Origin: Caldilineaceae bacterium
GTDB taxonomy: Bacteria > Chloroflexota > Anaerolineae > Caldilineales > Caldilineaceae
Assembly: GCA_014879855.1 (NCBI GenBank)
Contig: JACSRH010000128.1
Location: 1-16,320, forward strand
Direction: 5' to 3'
DNA: 16,320 nucleotides
Made by a program: the position numbers and the translations under genes. Shown here one piece after another: positions 7,939 to 15,077 of this stretch. The notes under the pieces are model-generated. The model saw nothing but the letters and a program-made list of their open reading frames with translations, had not been told where the DNA came from and searched no databases. The number at the start of each line of letters is the position of its first letter. Position 1 is the stretch's first letter.

Positions 7939-7966
7939 ATTGTATGCAGTGCAGAGAAAAGTGCAA
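7939..7966 (-). promoter_or_regulatory. promoter of the FGE-domain gene, apparently leaderless
   Basis: On the minus strand, -35 TTGCAC (7961-7966), a 16-base spacer and -10 TACAAT (7939-7944). Seven bases after the -10 (GGGACGC) comes the ATG at 7931. The predicted +1 is therefore the A of the start codon, with no room for a ribosome-binding site. Confidence 0.65.
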
Positions 7967-8040
7967 ACAGACCAGACAGCGCGGTCTCCCCTGGATGTTG
8001 CTGTGAATGACCATCGGCACAAACTTGGCGCGCAATCCAA

Positions 8041-8069
8041 TTGACGACTAGAATCAAGAAAAATAAATT
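8041..8069 (+). promoter_or_regulatory. candidate promoter of the zinc-ribbon gene
   Basis: -35 TTGACG (8041-8046) and -10 TAAATT (8064-8069) with a 17-base spacer. The predicted start near 8076 gives a leader of about 88 bases. The rest of the 232-base divergent gap shows no other clear element. Confidence 0.45.
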
Positions 8070-8163
8070 TGCCTGGCGCAGACGGGACGAGTAAGTTAGC
8101 CATCAACTGCACCATACCGGTCAATTTACGTGCACCTGTCCTAGCAAAACAAAGGGGTTGAGA

Positions 8164-9240
8164 ATGAGCCAAAAAGAACTTGGCTATGTCGAGCTGGAAT
8201 GGACTTGTCCGGTCTGCAAGACGCGCAATCCGGGCACACAGACGACCTGCAGCGGCTGTGGCGCGGCGCAACCGGACAATGTGCAGTTTGAAACGCCGGT
8301 GGCGGCGGCAATGGCCGAAGATCAGGCCAAGATCGAGCGCGCTAAAACTGGACCGGATATTCACTGCGGCTTCTGTGGCGCGCGCAATCCAGCCACCGCC
8401 AAAACCTGCCGGCAATGCGGCGCCGACCTGACAGCAGGCAAAGCGCGTGAAGCAGGAAAAGTCGTCGGCGCCTATGCGCCAGACGCCGGCGCGGTCGTGC
8501 ATTGCGAGGCGTGCGGCATGGAGAACCCGGCGAGCGCACGTCAGTGTGTGCGTTGTGGCGCGCCGCTCGGCAAGGAGCTGGTTGCCCCGGCCGCCGCGCC
8601 GGCCGCCGCCAGCGGCATGGGGCGTGGGATGATCCTCTTTGCCATCCTTGCCGTGGTGGTGCTCCTGGGGCTGGGATGGCTCGTCTTTGCCATGTTCCAG
8701 ACCAACGACACCATGGCGACCGCCGTCGACGCGCGTTGGGAGCGCTCCATTGCGATCATGGGACAGGTTCCTGTGCAAGCCAGCGCCTGGCGAGACGAGG
8801 CGCCAGCCAACGCTGCTAATCTGAGTTGCCGCGCCGAAGTGCGCTCCACCAGCGATTCACCTCAGCCCGGCGCGCAGGAAGTTTGCGGCACGCCCTACAC
8901 GCTGGATACAGGCACCGGCATGGGCAAAGTGGTGCAGGACTGCGTTTACGAAGTCTACGACGATTACTGCACCTACACCACATTGCAATGGGGTGTAGTC
9001 AACACGGTCGTCCAGCGCGGAAGCGGATTGGCCGCGGCGTGGCCAGGCGCCAATCTCGCCGCTGGCCAACAATTGGGGCAGCGTTCGGAAAGATATATTT
9101 GCGTTGTCACCGCCGAGGACCACGAATATACATTTGACCTGCGCACCGACGCGGAATTTGCGCAATGTCAGCCTGGCAGTCGCTGGCGGCTGAGCATCAA
9201 CGCCCTGGGCGGCGTAGTGGATGCGGAGCCTGTACGCTGA
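8164..9240 (+). CDS. membrane protein with three RanBP2-type zinc ribbons
   Basis: A 358-residue protein of unknown function. Three zinc-binding modules share the pattern C-x2-C-x3-N-x6-C-x2-C. The first (residues 13-33) also has the W two residues before the first Cys, as in RanBP2 zinc fingers. The others are at about 66-86 and 112-132. An Ala/Pro linker leads to one membrane helix at about 156-178. The C-terminal domain (180-358) is predicted to be exported and contains several cysteines (222, 241, 260, 269, 313, 335) that could form disulfides; the domain is not recognised. The ATG at 8164 follows a strong AAAGGGG site by 6 bases. A TTG two codons upstream overlaps this spacing and was rejected. 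The gene diverges from the FGE-domain gene, whose protein has the same layout, and converges on the ATPase gene. Confidence 0.8.
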   Translation: MSQKELGYVELEWTCPVCKTRNPGTQTTCSGCGAAQPDNVQFETPVAAAMAEDQAKIERAKTGPDIHCGFCGARNPATAKTCRQCGADLTAGKAREAGKVVGAYAPDAGAVVHCEACGMENPASARQCVRCGAPLGKELVAPAAAPAAASGMGRGMILFAILAVVVLLGLGWLVFAMFQTNDTMATAVDARWERSIAIMGQVPVQASAWRDEAPANAANLSCRAEVRSTSDSPQPGAQEVCGTPYTLDTGTGMGKVVQDCVYEVYDDYCTYTTLQWGVVNTVVQRGSGLAAAWPGANLAAGQQLGQRSERYICVVTAEDHEYTFDLRTDAEFAQCQPGSRWRLSINALGGVVDAEPVR

Positions 9241-9269
9241 AAAGAAACCAGCGCCAACAGGATGAGCTT

Positions 9270-11678
9270 CTATTTTTGATACGCCAGCAGCCGCAGCGCG
9301 TTGAGCACCACAACGATCGTGCTGCCTTCATGCAGGATCACAGCGCCGCTCAGCTGGATAACGCCGAGCACTGACGACAGGATCAGCAGCGCAATCACAC
9401 CAAGCGAGATCGCCAGATTCTGGCGGATGATCGAACGGCTGAAGCGGCTGAGGCCAACGGCGAACGGCAGTTTGCCTACGTCGTCGGCCATCAACACCAC
9501 GTCCGCGGTTTCCAGCGCCACTGCGGCGCCCGCGCCGCCCATTGCAATGCCTACCGTCGCGGTCGCCAGCGCGGGCGCGTCGTTGACGCCGTCGCCGACC
9601 ATCGCAATCGGCCCGAATTCCTGTTGTAGCCGCTGGATCGCAGCCAGCTTCTGCTCGGGCAGAAGGCCGGCGCGTACGTCAGTGACGCCCACTTCGGCGC
9701 CGATGCGCCGCGCGACGCTTTCATTGTCGCCAGTCAACATGACAAGTTTCTGGACGCCAAGCTCCAACAGCGTTGCCAGGGTGATAGAGATGTCTGGACG
9801 CGCCATATCCGCCAGGGCCAACACGCCCAGAAAGCGACCATTTTGGCTGACCGCCATCGTGGACTTGCCATCCGCCTCCAGACGTTGCACGATTTCCACG
9901 ACAGAAGCGCTCGGCGCGTGGCCGCTGGTTTCGCGAAACAACTGCAAAGAGCCGATCAGCACCGGCTGACCATTCACCGCGCTTTTGACGCCGCGTCCGC
10001 TGATATTCTCCAACCCGTCCGCCGCGGGCAAATCCAGTTTCTTTTGCTGCGCCGCCTGCACCACGGCTGCGGCCAGCGGATGGTTGGCGTGCTGTTCGAC
10101 GGCGGCGGCGACGCTCAACAGCGCGTCGGGGGAGGCGCCGTTAACCGGGACGATGTCGGTGACCTGGAACTTGCCTGCGGTCAACGTGCCGGTCTTGTCA
10201 AACGCCATCACGTTGAGCGAACCTAAGTTTTCCAGATGGACGCCGCCCTTGATCAACACGCCGTTGCGCGCGCCCTGGGCAATGCCGGCCAGCACCGCCG
10301 CGGGCGCGCCGAGCGCCAACGCGCAGGGCGAAGCAGCGACCAAAAGCAGCATCGCGCGATAGAAGCTCTCCTGCAGCGGCATCCAGCCGGTGAGCGGCGG
10401 CGCCACGATCACCAGCCCCACCAACATCAGCACCGCAGGCACAAACCAGGCCGTAAAGCGCTGGGTGAACTGTTGCGTCGGGCTTTGCTGCGCCTGCGCT
10501 TCGGCGACCAACTGCATGATGCGGCTGAGCGTGTTGTCTTGCGCCAGTTTGGTTACACGTACGTCAAGCGCGCTTTCCTGATTGATCGAGCCGGCAAACA
10601 CGGCGTCTCCTGTGCCTTTGGCAACGGGAACGCTCTCCCCGGTGATCGCGGCCTGGTCGATCGCGCTCGACCCGCGCACGATTTCGCCATCCACTGGCAG
10701 GCGGTCGCCAGGCCGCACGACCACGACATCGCCAATTTTCAGCATCTCCACCGGCTGTTCGACGATCTGCTCGCCTTGTTTGAGATAGGCTTGTTTGGGC
10801 ATCAACGCGCCCAGCGCGCCAATCGCATTGCGCGCCCGATCCAGCGCGTAATGCTCGCCGGCATGGCCAAGGCCGAACAGAAAAAGCAGAAAGGCGCCTT
10901 CCGCCCATTCGCCCAAAATGGCGGCGCCCGCGGCCGCCGCCAGCATCAACACGTCGGTGTCAAACTTGCCCTTGAACAAACCAGGGAGCGCGTGCGTCGC
11001 GATGTCGTAACCGCCGGCAAAGTAGGCCAGGATATAGAACAGCAAAGCCACTTGCGGCGCCAGTCCCAAGAAGGTTTCGCCTATCCAGCCGATTATCAGG
11101 AAGAGACCCGCGGCCGCCACCAACAAGAGTGGCCAGCGCTCCTGCGCCCAGTGAGGTAAAAAGGAGGGTGCACTGCCATGGTCGTGACTGGCCGCTGCTT
11201 GCGGCTCGCCATGCGGGGCGGACGGCTGCACCGGCCGTTGATCTAGCGCGTGATATCCCATCGACTGCAACACCCGGTCAATATCGGCGCGCTGCAATTG
11301 CGTCGCGTCGTAGGCGACAAAAGCCAGCCCAGCGGCATAATTGACAGTGGCGTGCACCATCCCAGGCAGCGCCTTCAGCCGGGCGGCCACGGTGTCGGCA
11401 ACATCGGCGGCGTCGATGCTGGTGAGCGGGATCTGTTCATGACGATATTGTGATGTCACCTCCGCGCCCGCGGCCAGCGCCAACCGTTCGATTTGAGACA
11501 GAGGCAACAGGTTGGGGTCGTAGTGAATACAGAGATCAGCATTGCCATTAGTGCGCGCGATGTGAACATAGTCGACGCCGCTATGTCCCTGCAGTCGCTC
11601 CGTCAGAAAATGTACACAGGCGTCGCTGTGGTCGATTTCCGGCAACACCAGGTTGAGTTCAAGTTTCAGTTTCTTCAT
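9270..11678 (-). CDS. P1B-type heavy-metal-transporting ATPase (P1B-4-like, Co/Zn/Fe exporter)
   Basis: An 802-residue P-type ATPase with all catalytic motifs: TGES (346-349), DKTGT (D494 is phosphorylated), HP in ANHPLAAAV (533-534), TGDN (649-652) and GDGVNDAPAL (695-704). The transmembrane metal site reads SPC (450-452), not CPC, and the last membrane region carries HEGST (783-787). This combination marks the P1B-4 subgroup (CoaT/CtpD-like), linked to Co, Zn or Fe(II) efflux. The N-terminus has two ferredoxin-like domains (about 1-80 and 84-146) that resemble HMA domains but lack the CxxC motif. A His-containing linker (HGEPQAAASHDHG) follows. It lies 52 bases downstream of the ArsR-type repressor gene in the same operon. 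No strong ribosome-binding site precedes the ATG. The metal specificity is inferred from motifs. Confidence 0.92.
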   Translation of the reverse strand: MKKLKLELNLVLPEIDHSDACVHFLTERLQGHSGVDYVHIARTNGNADLCIHYDPNLLPLSQIERLALAAGAEVTSQYRHEQIPLTSIDAADVADTVAARLKALPGMVHATVNYAAGLAFVAYDATQLQRADIDRVLQSMGYHALDQRPVQPSAPHGEPQAAASHDHGSAPSFLPHWAQERWPLLLVAAAGLFLIIGWIGETFLGLAPQVALLFYILAYFAGGYDIATHALPGLFKGKFDTDVLMLAAAAGAAILGEWAEGAFLLFLFGLGHAGEHYALDRARNAIGALGALMPKQAYLKQGEQIVEQPVEMLKIGDVVVVRPGDRLPVDGEIVRGSSAIDQAAITGESVPVAKGTGDAVFAGSINQESALDVRVTKLAQDNTLSRIMQLVAEAQAQQSPTQQFTQRFTAWFVPAVLMLVGLVIVAPPLTGWMPLQESFYRAMLLLVAASPCALALGAPAAVLAGIAQGARNGVLIKGGVHLENLGSLNVMAFDKTGTLTAGKFQVTDIVPVNGASPDALLSVAAAVEQHANHPLAAAVVQAAQQKKLDLPAADGLENISGRGVKSAVNGQPVLIGSLQLFRETSGHAPSASVVEIVQRLEADGKSTMAVSQNGRFLGVLALADMARPDISITLATLLELGVQKLVMLTGDNESVARRIGAEVGVTDVRAGLLPEQKLAAIQRLQQEFGPIAMVGDGVNDAPALATATVGIAMGGAGAAVALETADVVLMADDVGKLPFAVGLSRFSRSIIRQNLAISLGVIALLILSSVLGVIQLSGAVILHEGSTIVVVLNALRLLAYQK

Positions 11679-11730
11679 AGGGTTTCATCGTGAAGCAATG
11701 CATCGCTGAATTTCGCGCCTGAACAGCCTG

Positions 11731-12090
11731 CTAATCGTGACTGACATGATCCACGCCCTGATGATAAAGTTGATGGATATGCTCGTCAGCTAGCGTGTAG
11801 AAAACGTGCTTGCCTTCTTTACGTGTTTCGACGATGCGCAAGGCGCGCAGGAGCCCCAAATGATGCGACACCGCCGGCTGGCTCATGCCAAGCACCAGGC
11901 AGAGATCGCCCACACACAGTTCGGTGTGCGCTAACAACCCGACAACACGCACGCGCGTCGGGTCGGAGAGCGCCTTGAACAACGCGGCGGCGCGGGTCGC
12001 GGTGATGCCGTCGAGTAGATGGTTGCTTGCGCTCTGCGCAAGCGCGTGATCGTGGTGCTCGTCGCTGCAAATTGTCTGCTGTGTGCGCAT
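11731..12090 (-). CDS. ArsR/SmtB-family metal-sensing repressor (CzrA-like)
   Basis: A 119-residue winged-helix repressor. The recognition region MSQPAVSHHLGLLRALRIV and the wing KEGKHVFYTL are typical. The C-terminal helix carries D102, H104, H115 and H118, in the spacing of the alpha-5 Zn/Co site of CzrA. The alpha-3 segment reads ELCVGDLC, keeping only the first Cys of the CadC-type ELCVCD site. The N-terminus has a CSDEHHDH cluster that might add a second site. Metal binding is expected to release it from DNA and induce the operon. The frame opens at a TTG at 12129, but the predicted transcription start (about 12122) lies downstream of it. The ATG at 12090, preceded by AGGA, was therefore chosen. 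Confidence 0.9.
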   Translation of the reverse strand: MRTQQTICSDEHHDHALAQSASNHLLDGITATRAAALFKALSDPTRVRVVGLLAHTELCVGDLCLVLGMSQPAVSHHLGLLRALRIVETRKEGKHVFYTLADEHIHQLYHQGVDHVSHD

Positions 12091-12106
12091 AGTTCCTGCC
12101 AAACAG

Positions 12107-12122
12107 ATAAACGGACGTTTAT
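12107..12122. promoter_or_regulatory. candidate ArsR operator
   Basis: A perfect inverted repeat, ATAAACG-GA-CGTTTAT, lies just downstream of the -10 box of the repressor promoter and covers its predicted start. A symmetric AT-rich site at +1 of the repressor's own gene is the usual arrangement for ArsR/SmtB autoregulation. Binding by this repressor is inferred from position and symmetry. Confidence 0.65.
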
Positions 12123-12128
12123 GCGTCA

Positions 12129-12157
12129 AGCATAGCAGCAGCGGTGAGAGCTGTCAA
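12129..12157 (-). promoter_or_regulatory. promoter of the metal-resistance operon
   Basis: On the minus strand, a perfect -35 TTGACA (12152-12157), 17-base spacer and -10 TATGCT (12129-12134). The predicted start is at about 12122, inside or touching the palindrome at 12107-12122. Confidence 0.75.
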
Positions 12158-12159
12158 GA

Positions 12160-12188
12160 TTGTCCCAAAAGCCAAAAGCAACTATGAT
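12160..12188 (+). promoter_or_regulatory. promoter of the lycopene cyclase gene
   Basis: -35 TTGTCC (12160-12165), 17-base spacer and -10 TATGAT (12183-12188), giving a leader of about 67 bases. Its -35 lies only two bases from the -35 of the divergent metal-operon promoter, so the two promoters stand back to back. Confidence 0.65.
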
Positions 12189-12261
12189 CACTGCAGCGGG
12201 TGTTTTCAAGAAGAACCCTGCGCGGTCGTCGCAGGCCAGACAGAAGCGGTGAGAGATTTTC

Positions 12262-13506
12262 ATGAGAAGCGATGTTCTTGTAGTCGGCGCCGGCCCGGCT
12301 GGGCTGGCATTGGCTGCGGCGCTGTGCGAAGCTGGCTTGCGCGTGACCGGTGTAAGCCCAGCCGACCCGGCTGCGCCGTGGCCCAACACCTACGGCATCT
12401 GGGAAGACGAGTTGCCCTCGGCTGAATTGGCCGCCATGCTCCAGCATCGCTGGACTGACTGCGTCGCCTATGCCGCGGGTGAGGAATTGCGGCTTGACCG
12501 CGTCTATGGGTTGCTCGATAACCCACAACTTCAGGCGCATCTACTGGCGAAGTGCGAGCGCGGCGCGATGCGTTGGCATCAACAGCCGGCCGGTCGCGGC
12601 ATGGCGCATCATGCCACTCATTCCAGCGTCACCGTGGGTGATGGGACAGTGCTGACCGCGCGCGTCGTGGTTGATGCCAGCGGCCACAAGCCCGTCTTCG
12701 TGCAACGCCCGCCGTTGGGACAGATTGCCTATCAAGCGGCCTATGGCGTAGTCGGCGCGTTCACACAGCCGCCGGTGCGCGCCGGCCGCCTCGTGCTGAT
12801 GGACTATCGCGCCGATCATCTGGACGCGGCCGAGCGTCAGCAGGAGCCGGCGACCTTTCTCTATGCGATGGATCTCGGCGGTGGGCGCTACTTTGTGGAG
12901 GAAACGTCGCTGGCGCACGCGCCGGCCGTCCCCTTTGACCTGCTCAAGCAGCGGCTGCACCGGCGGCTGGCGCACCTGGGCTGCGCCGTCACCGGCGTGG
13001 ATCACGAAGAATTTTGTCTTTTCCCGATGAACATGCCGATCCCCTATCTGGATCAGCTCGTGCTGGGTTACGGCGGCGCAGCAAGCATGGTGCATCCAGC
13101 GTCGGGCTACCAGGTGGGAGCCGCGCTGCGCAACGCACCGGTGGTGGCGCGGGCGCTTGCCGAGGCGCTGAACAAGCCGGATGCTTCGCCGGCGCGCGTT
13201 GCCAAAGCGGGGTGGCGCGCGCTGTGGCCTGCGGAGCGATTGCGCAAGCACAGGCTTTATCTTTTTGGCTTGCAGACGTTGCTCTCCTTTGACCAGGTGC
13301 AACTGCAACACTTCTTTGCCGCTTTCTTCCACCTGCCGCGCAAGTACTGGGGTGGCTATCTTTCCAACACCCTCACCATGCCGGAGATCTTGCAGTCGAT
13401 GACTGGTCTGCTCTTCGCTGCCCCGATGGATGTGCGCCGCGGTCTGCTGGGCGCAGCGTTGCGCCATCCGTTGCTCTTTGTGCGGGCGGCGACAGGGCTG
13501 GGATAG
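12262..13506 (+). CDS. crtL: lycopene beta-cyclase, CrtL type
   Basis: A 414-residue flavoprotein of the CrtL/CrtY lycopene cyclase family, which closes the ends of lycopene to form beta-ionone rings. The FAD-binding Rossmann motif VVGAGPAGLALAAAL is at 7-21, PNTYGIWEDEL at 41-51, and VVVDASGH at 135-142. The segment FVEET at 211-215 matches the FLEET motif carrying the catalytic glutamate. MVHPASGYQVG at 276-286 is a further family hallmark. The ATG is preceded by GGTGAG at good spacing. No other carotenoid gene lies nearby, so the pathway must be encoded elsewhere. Whether it makes one ring or two cannot be told from sequence. It is transcribed divergently from the metal-resistance operon. 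Confidence 0.88.
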   Translation: MRSDVLVVGAGPAGLALAAALCEAGLRVTGVSPADPAAPWPNTYGIWEDELPSAELAAMLQHRWTDCVAYAAGEELRLDRVYGLLDNPQLQAHLLAKCERGAMRWHQQPAGRGMAHHATHSSVTVGDGTVLTARVVVDASGHKPVFVQRPPLGQIAYQAAYGVVGAFTQPPVRAGRLVLMDYRADHLDAAERQQEPATFLYAMDLGGGRYFVEETSLAHAPAVPFDLLKQRLHRRLAHLGCAVTGVDHEEFCLFPMNMPIPYLDQLVLGYGGAASMVHPASGYQVGAALRNAPVVARALAEALNKPDASPARVAKAGWRALWPAERLRKHRLYLFGLQTLLSFDQVQLQHFFAAFFHLPRKYWGGYLSNTLTMPEILQSMTGLLFAAPMDVRRGLLGAALRHPLLFVRAATGLG

Positions 13507-13580
13507 AGGGTAACGCTGGCTGTGCACGCTCCTGCGTAATGCGTGGTGCGTGTGCATCCAAACTGCAGGCTCGCTTCGGG

Positions 13581-13609
13581 TTGATGCGCAGCCTCGTTTC
13601 TGGTACGAT
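13581..13609 (+). promoter_or_regulatory. promoter of the small conserved protein gene
   Basis: -35 TTGATG (13581-13586), 17-base spacer and -10 TACGAT (13604-13609). The predicted start is about 13616, roughly 49 bases before the ATG at 13665. The remainder of the 158-base gap after the cyclase gene shows no convincing terminator. Confidence 0.6.
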
Positions 13610-13664
13610 TGCTCCAATTTGTTCCAAGACGCCACGTGCGAGAATATCAGCGAGGAAAAAACCG

Positions 13665-13973
13665 ATGGCAACCTACCAGATTCTCTACTGGTTCGACATT
13701 CCTGTCCAGGTCAAGGCAAGCGTCGGGCGCAACCGGCGCACCGTCGCCCTGTCCGACCGCTTTTCCGAAGCCATCGACGCGGCGGCGATGGCCTCCGGGC
13801 TGATCGGCTCTGATGCCTACACTGAGCAGTTTCGCTGGGGCGAGGCGCAAGAGCGTGAGGGCGAGCCGGAGACAGTGGCCGCCGCAGTCGCGGCTGAACT
13901 GGAAGCGCAGTACGTGGAGATCGACTGGCGCGCCACGGCGCAGACGCTGCGGGAGCAGCACAGCAGTGGATGA
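13665..13973 (+). CDS. small conserved protein of the 'virulence factor' family (PF13769-like)
   Basis: A 102-residue acidic soluble protein. The beginning YQILYWFDIPVQVKA, the middle DRFSEAIDAAAMASGLIGSDAY and the segment FRWGEAQ, followed by an Ala/Glu-rich helix, resemble the short family named 'virulence factor'. That name is historical and implies no virulence role; the molecular function is unknown. The ATG at 13665 follows GAGGAAA at suitable spacing and a promoter lies upstream. The frame is open for another 42 codons upstream, but that extension overlaps the promoter and is not family-like. The gene ends 36 bases before the DNA methyltransferase gene. Confidence 0.72.
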   Translation: MATYQILYWFDIPVQVKASVGRNRRTVALSDRFSEAIDAAAMASGLIGSDAYTEQFRWGEAQEREGEPETVAAAVAAELEAQYVEIDWRATAQTLREQHSSG

Positions 13974-14009
13974 AGTGCATATTTTTTTAAAATTGCCCGG
14001 TAATGGTTT

Positions 14010-15077
14010 ATGAAGAACATCGCTCGCAAATCACAAGCATCGCTGTTTTCACAGCAACAAAATGGCAAAGAAGAGCCTGTGATTGGAGATTTCCAAGTGC
14101 GCGGCCAAGTGTCTATTCACTTTGAATATGCAGAAAACCTGTATGCACAGTGGCCTACACCGACCTGCATCATTTCAGATGGGCCTTACGGGATAAGCGG
14201 CTTCCCAGGCGATCACCATACAGCAGACTCTCTCGCCCATTGGTACAAACCGCACATTCAGACCTGGAGTCTCTATTCTACTCCAGCCACGACACTGTGG
14301 TTTTGGAATACAGAGATAGGATGGGCGACAGTACATCCTATCTTAGAGAGCAACGGTTGGGAATATCGTAGTTGCAATATTTGGGATAAAGGACTAGGGC
14401 ACATTGCTGGCAATGCAAATACCCAGACCCTGCGTAAATTTCCTATTGTTACTGAAGTTTGTGCGCATTATGTGAAAACTGCGAGTTTTCAAATTGGTGA
14501 AGAGTTGCTAACCATGCAGGACTGGCTTCGCCATGAGTGGCAACGCACAACTCTCCCGCTCTACTTGGCGAATGAAGCTTGTGGTGTACGAAACGCAGCC
14601 ACGCGGAAGTATCTTACAGCCGATCATCTCTGGTACTACCCACCGGTTGAAGCATTTGTGAAGCTAGTGCATTATGCCAACGAACATGGCGATCCAGCCG
14701 GACGCCCTTACTTCAGCCTTGATGGAAAGCAACCCGTTTCCGGTGAGCATTGGGCGACACTTCGTGCCAAGTTTACTTGCGATATAGGCGTGACAAATGT
14801 TTGGCATGAGCCGCAGGTCGGCGGTTCAGAACGCATTCAGGGTGAACGGAATGGCATGAAATATAAATTTAGCAGTCTACATGGCAGCCAAAAACCTCTC
14901 AAGTTGATCGAACGAAATATTCGTTCTTCGAGCGATGAAGGGGATGTTGTGTGGGAACCTTTTGGTGGTTTGTGCCCAGGGGCGGTGATCTGCCGCAGGC
15001 TCCACCGTCACTATCGAGCTGCCGAAATCATTCCCGAATTTTATCTTGCTGCCTTGGAAAGGCTAGATAGTGTATGA
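14010..15077 (+). CDS. amino-type (N4-cytosine or N6-adenine) DNA methyltransferase with DGPYG motif
   Basis: A 355-residue SAM-dependent DNA methyltransferase of the beta-type order, with the catalytic motif before the SAM-binding motif. The catalytic motif reads DGPYG (57-61) where most family members have DPPY or SPPY. Later come VTNVWHEP (261-268), HGSQKPLKLIERNI (291-304) and WEPFGGLCPG (315-324), which correspond to the N-V-W, QKP and DPFxGxGT elements. A variable segment of about 190 residues between them probably holds target recognition. It is expected to protect DNA from the nuclease encoded immediately downstream, whose start overlaps its stop as ATGA. GC content is by eye near 50%, clearly below the flanking genes, suggesting horizontal acquisition. 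The ribosome-binding site is weak. The modified base and target sequence cannot be told. Confidence 0.82.
   Translation: MKNIARKSQASLFSQQQNGKEEPVIGDFQVRGQVSIHFEYAENLYAQWPTPTCIISDGPYGISGFPGDHHTADSLAHWYKPHIQTWSLYSTPATTLWFWNTEIGWATVHPILESNGWEYRSCNIWDKGLGHIAGNANTQTLRKFPIVTEVCAHYVKTASFQIGEELLTMQDWLRHEWQRTTLPLYLANEACGVRNAATRKYLTADHLWYYPPVEAFVKLVHYANEHGDPAGRPYFSLDGKQPVSGEHWATLRAKFTCDIGVTNVWHEPQVGGSERIQGERNGMKYKFSSLHGSQKPLKLIERNIRSSSDEGDVVWEPFGGLCPGAVICRRLHRHYRAAEIIPEFYLAALERLDSV

Noticed and set aside
7609..8778. A 389-codon minus-strand open frame
   Set aside because: It overlaps two well-supported genes and their shared promoter region, and its translation shows no domain.
13946..13988. Possible intrinsic terminator: hairpin GCTGC-GGGA-GCAGC and a run of seven T
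   Set aside because: About 22 bases separate the short hairpin from the T-run and the hairpin lies inside the coding region, so the geometry is wrong.
13988..13993. TAAAAT as a -10 box for the DNA methyltransferase gene
   Set aside because: The hexamer is good but nothing resembling a -35 or TGn extension accompanies it; the AT-rich stretch alone explains the match. The gene may instead be read from the upstream promoter.
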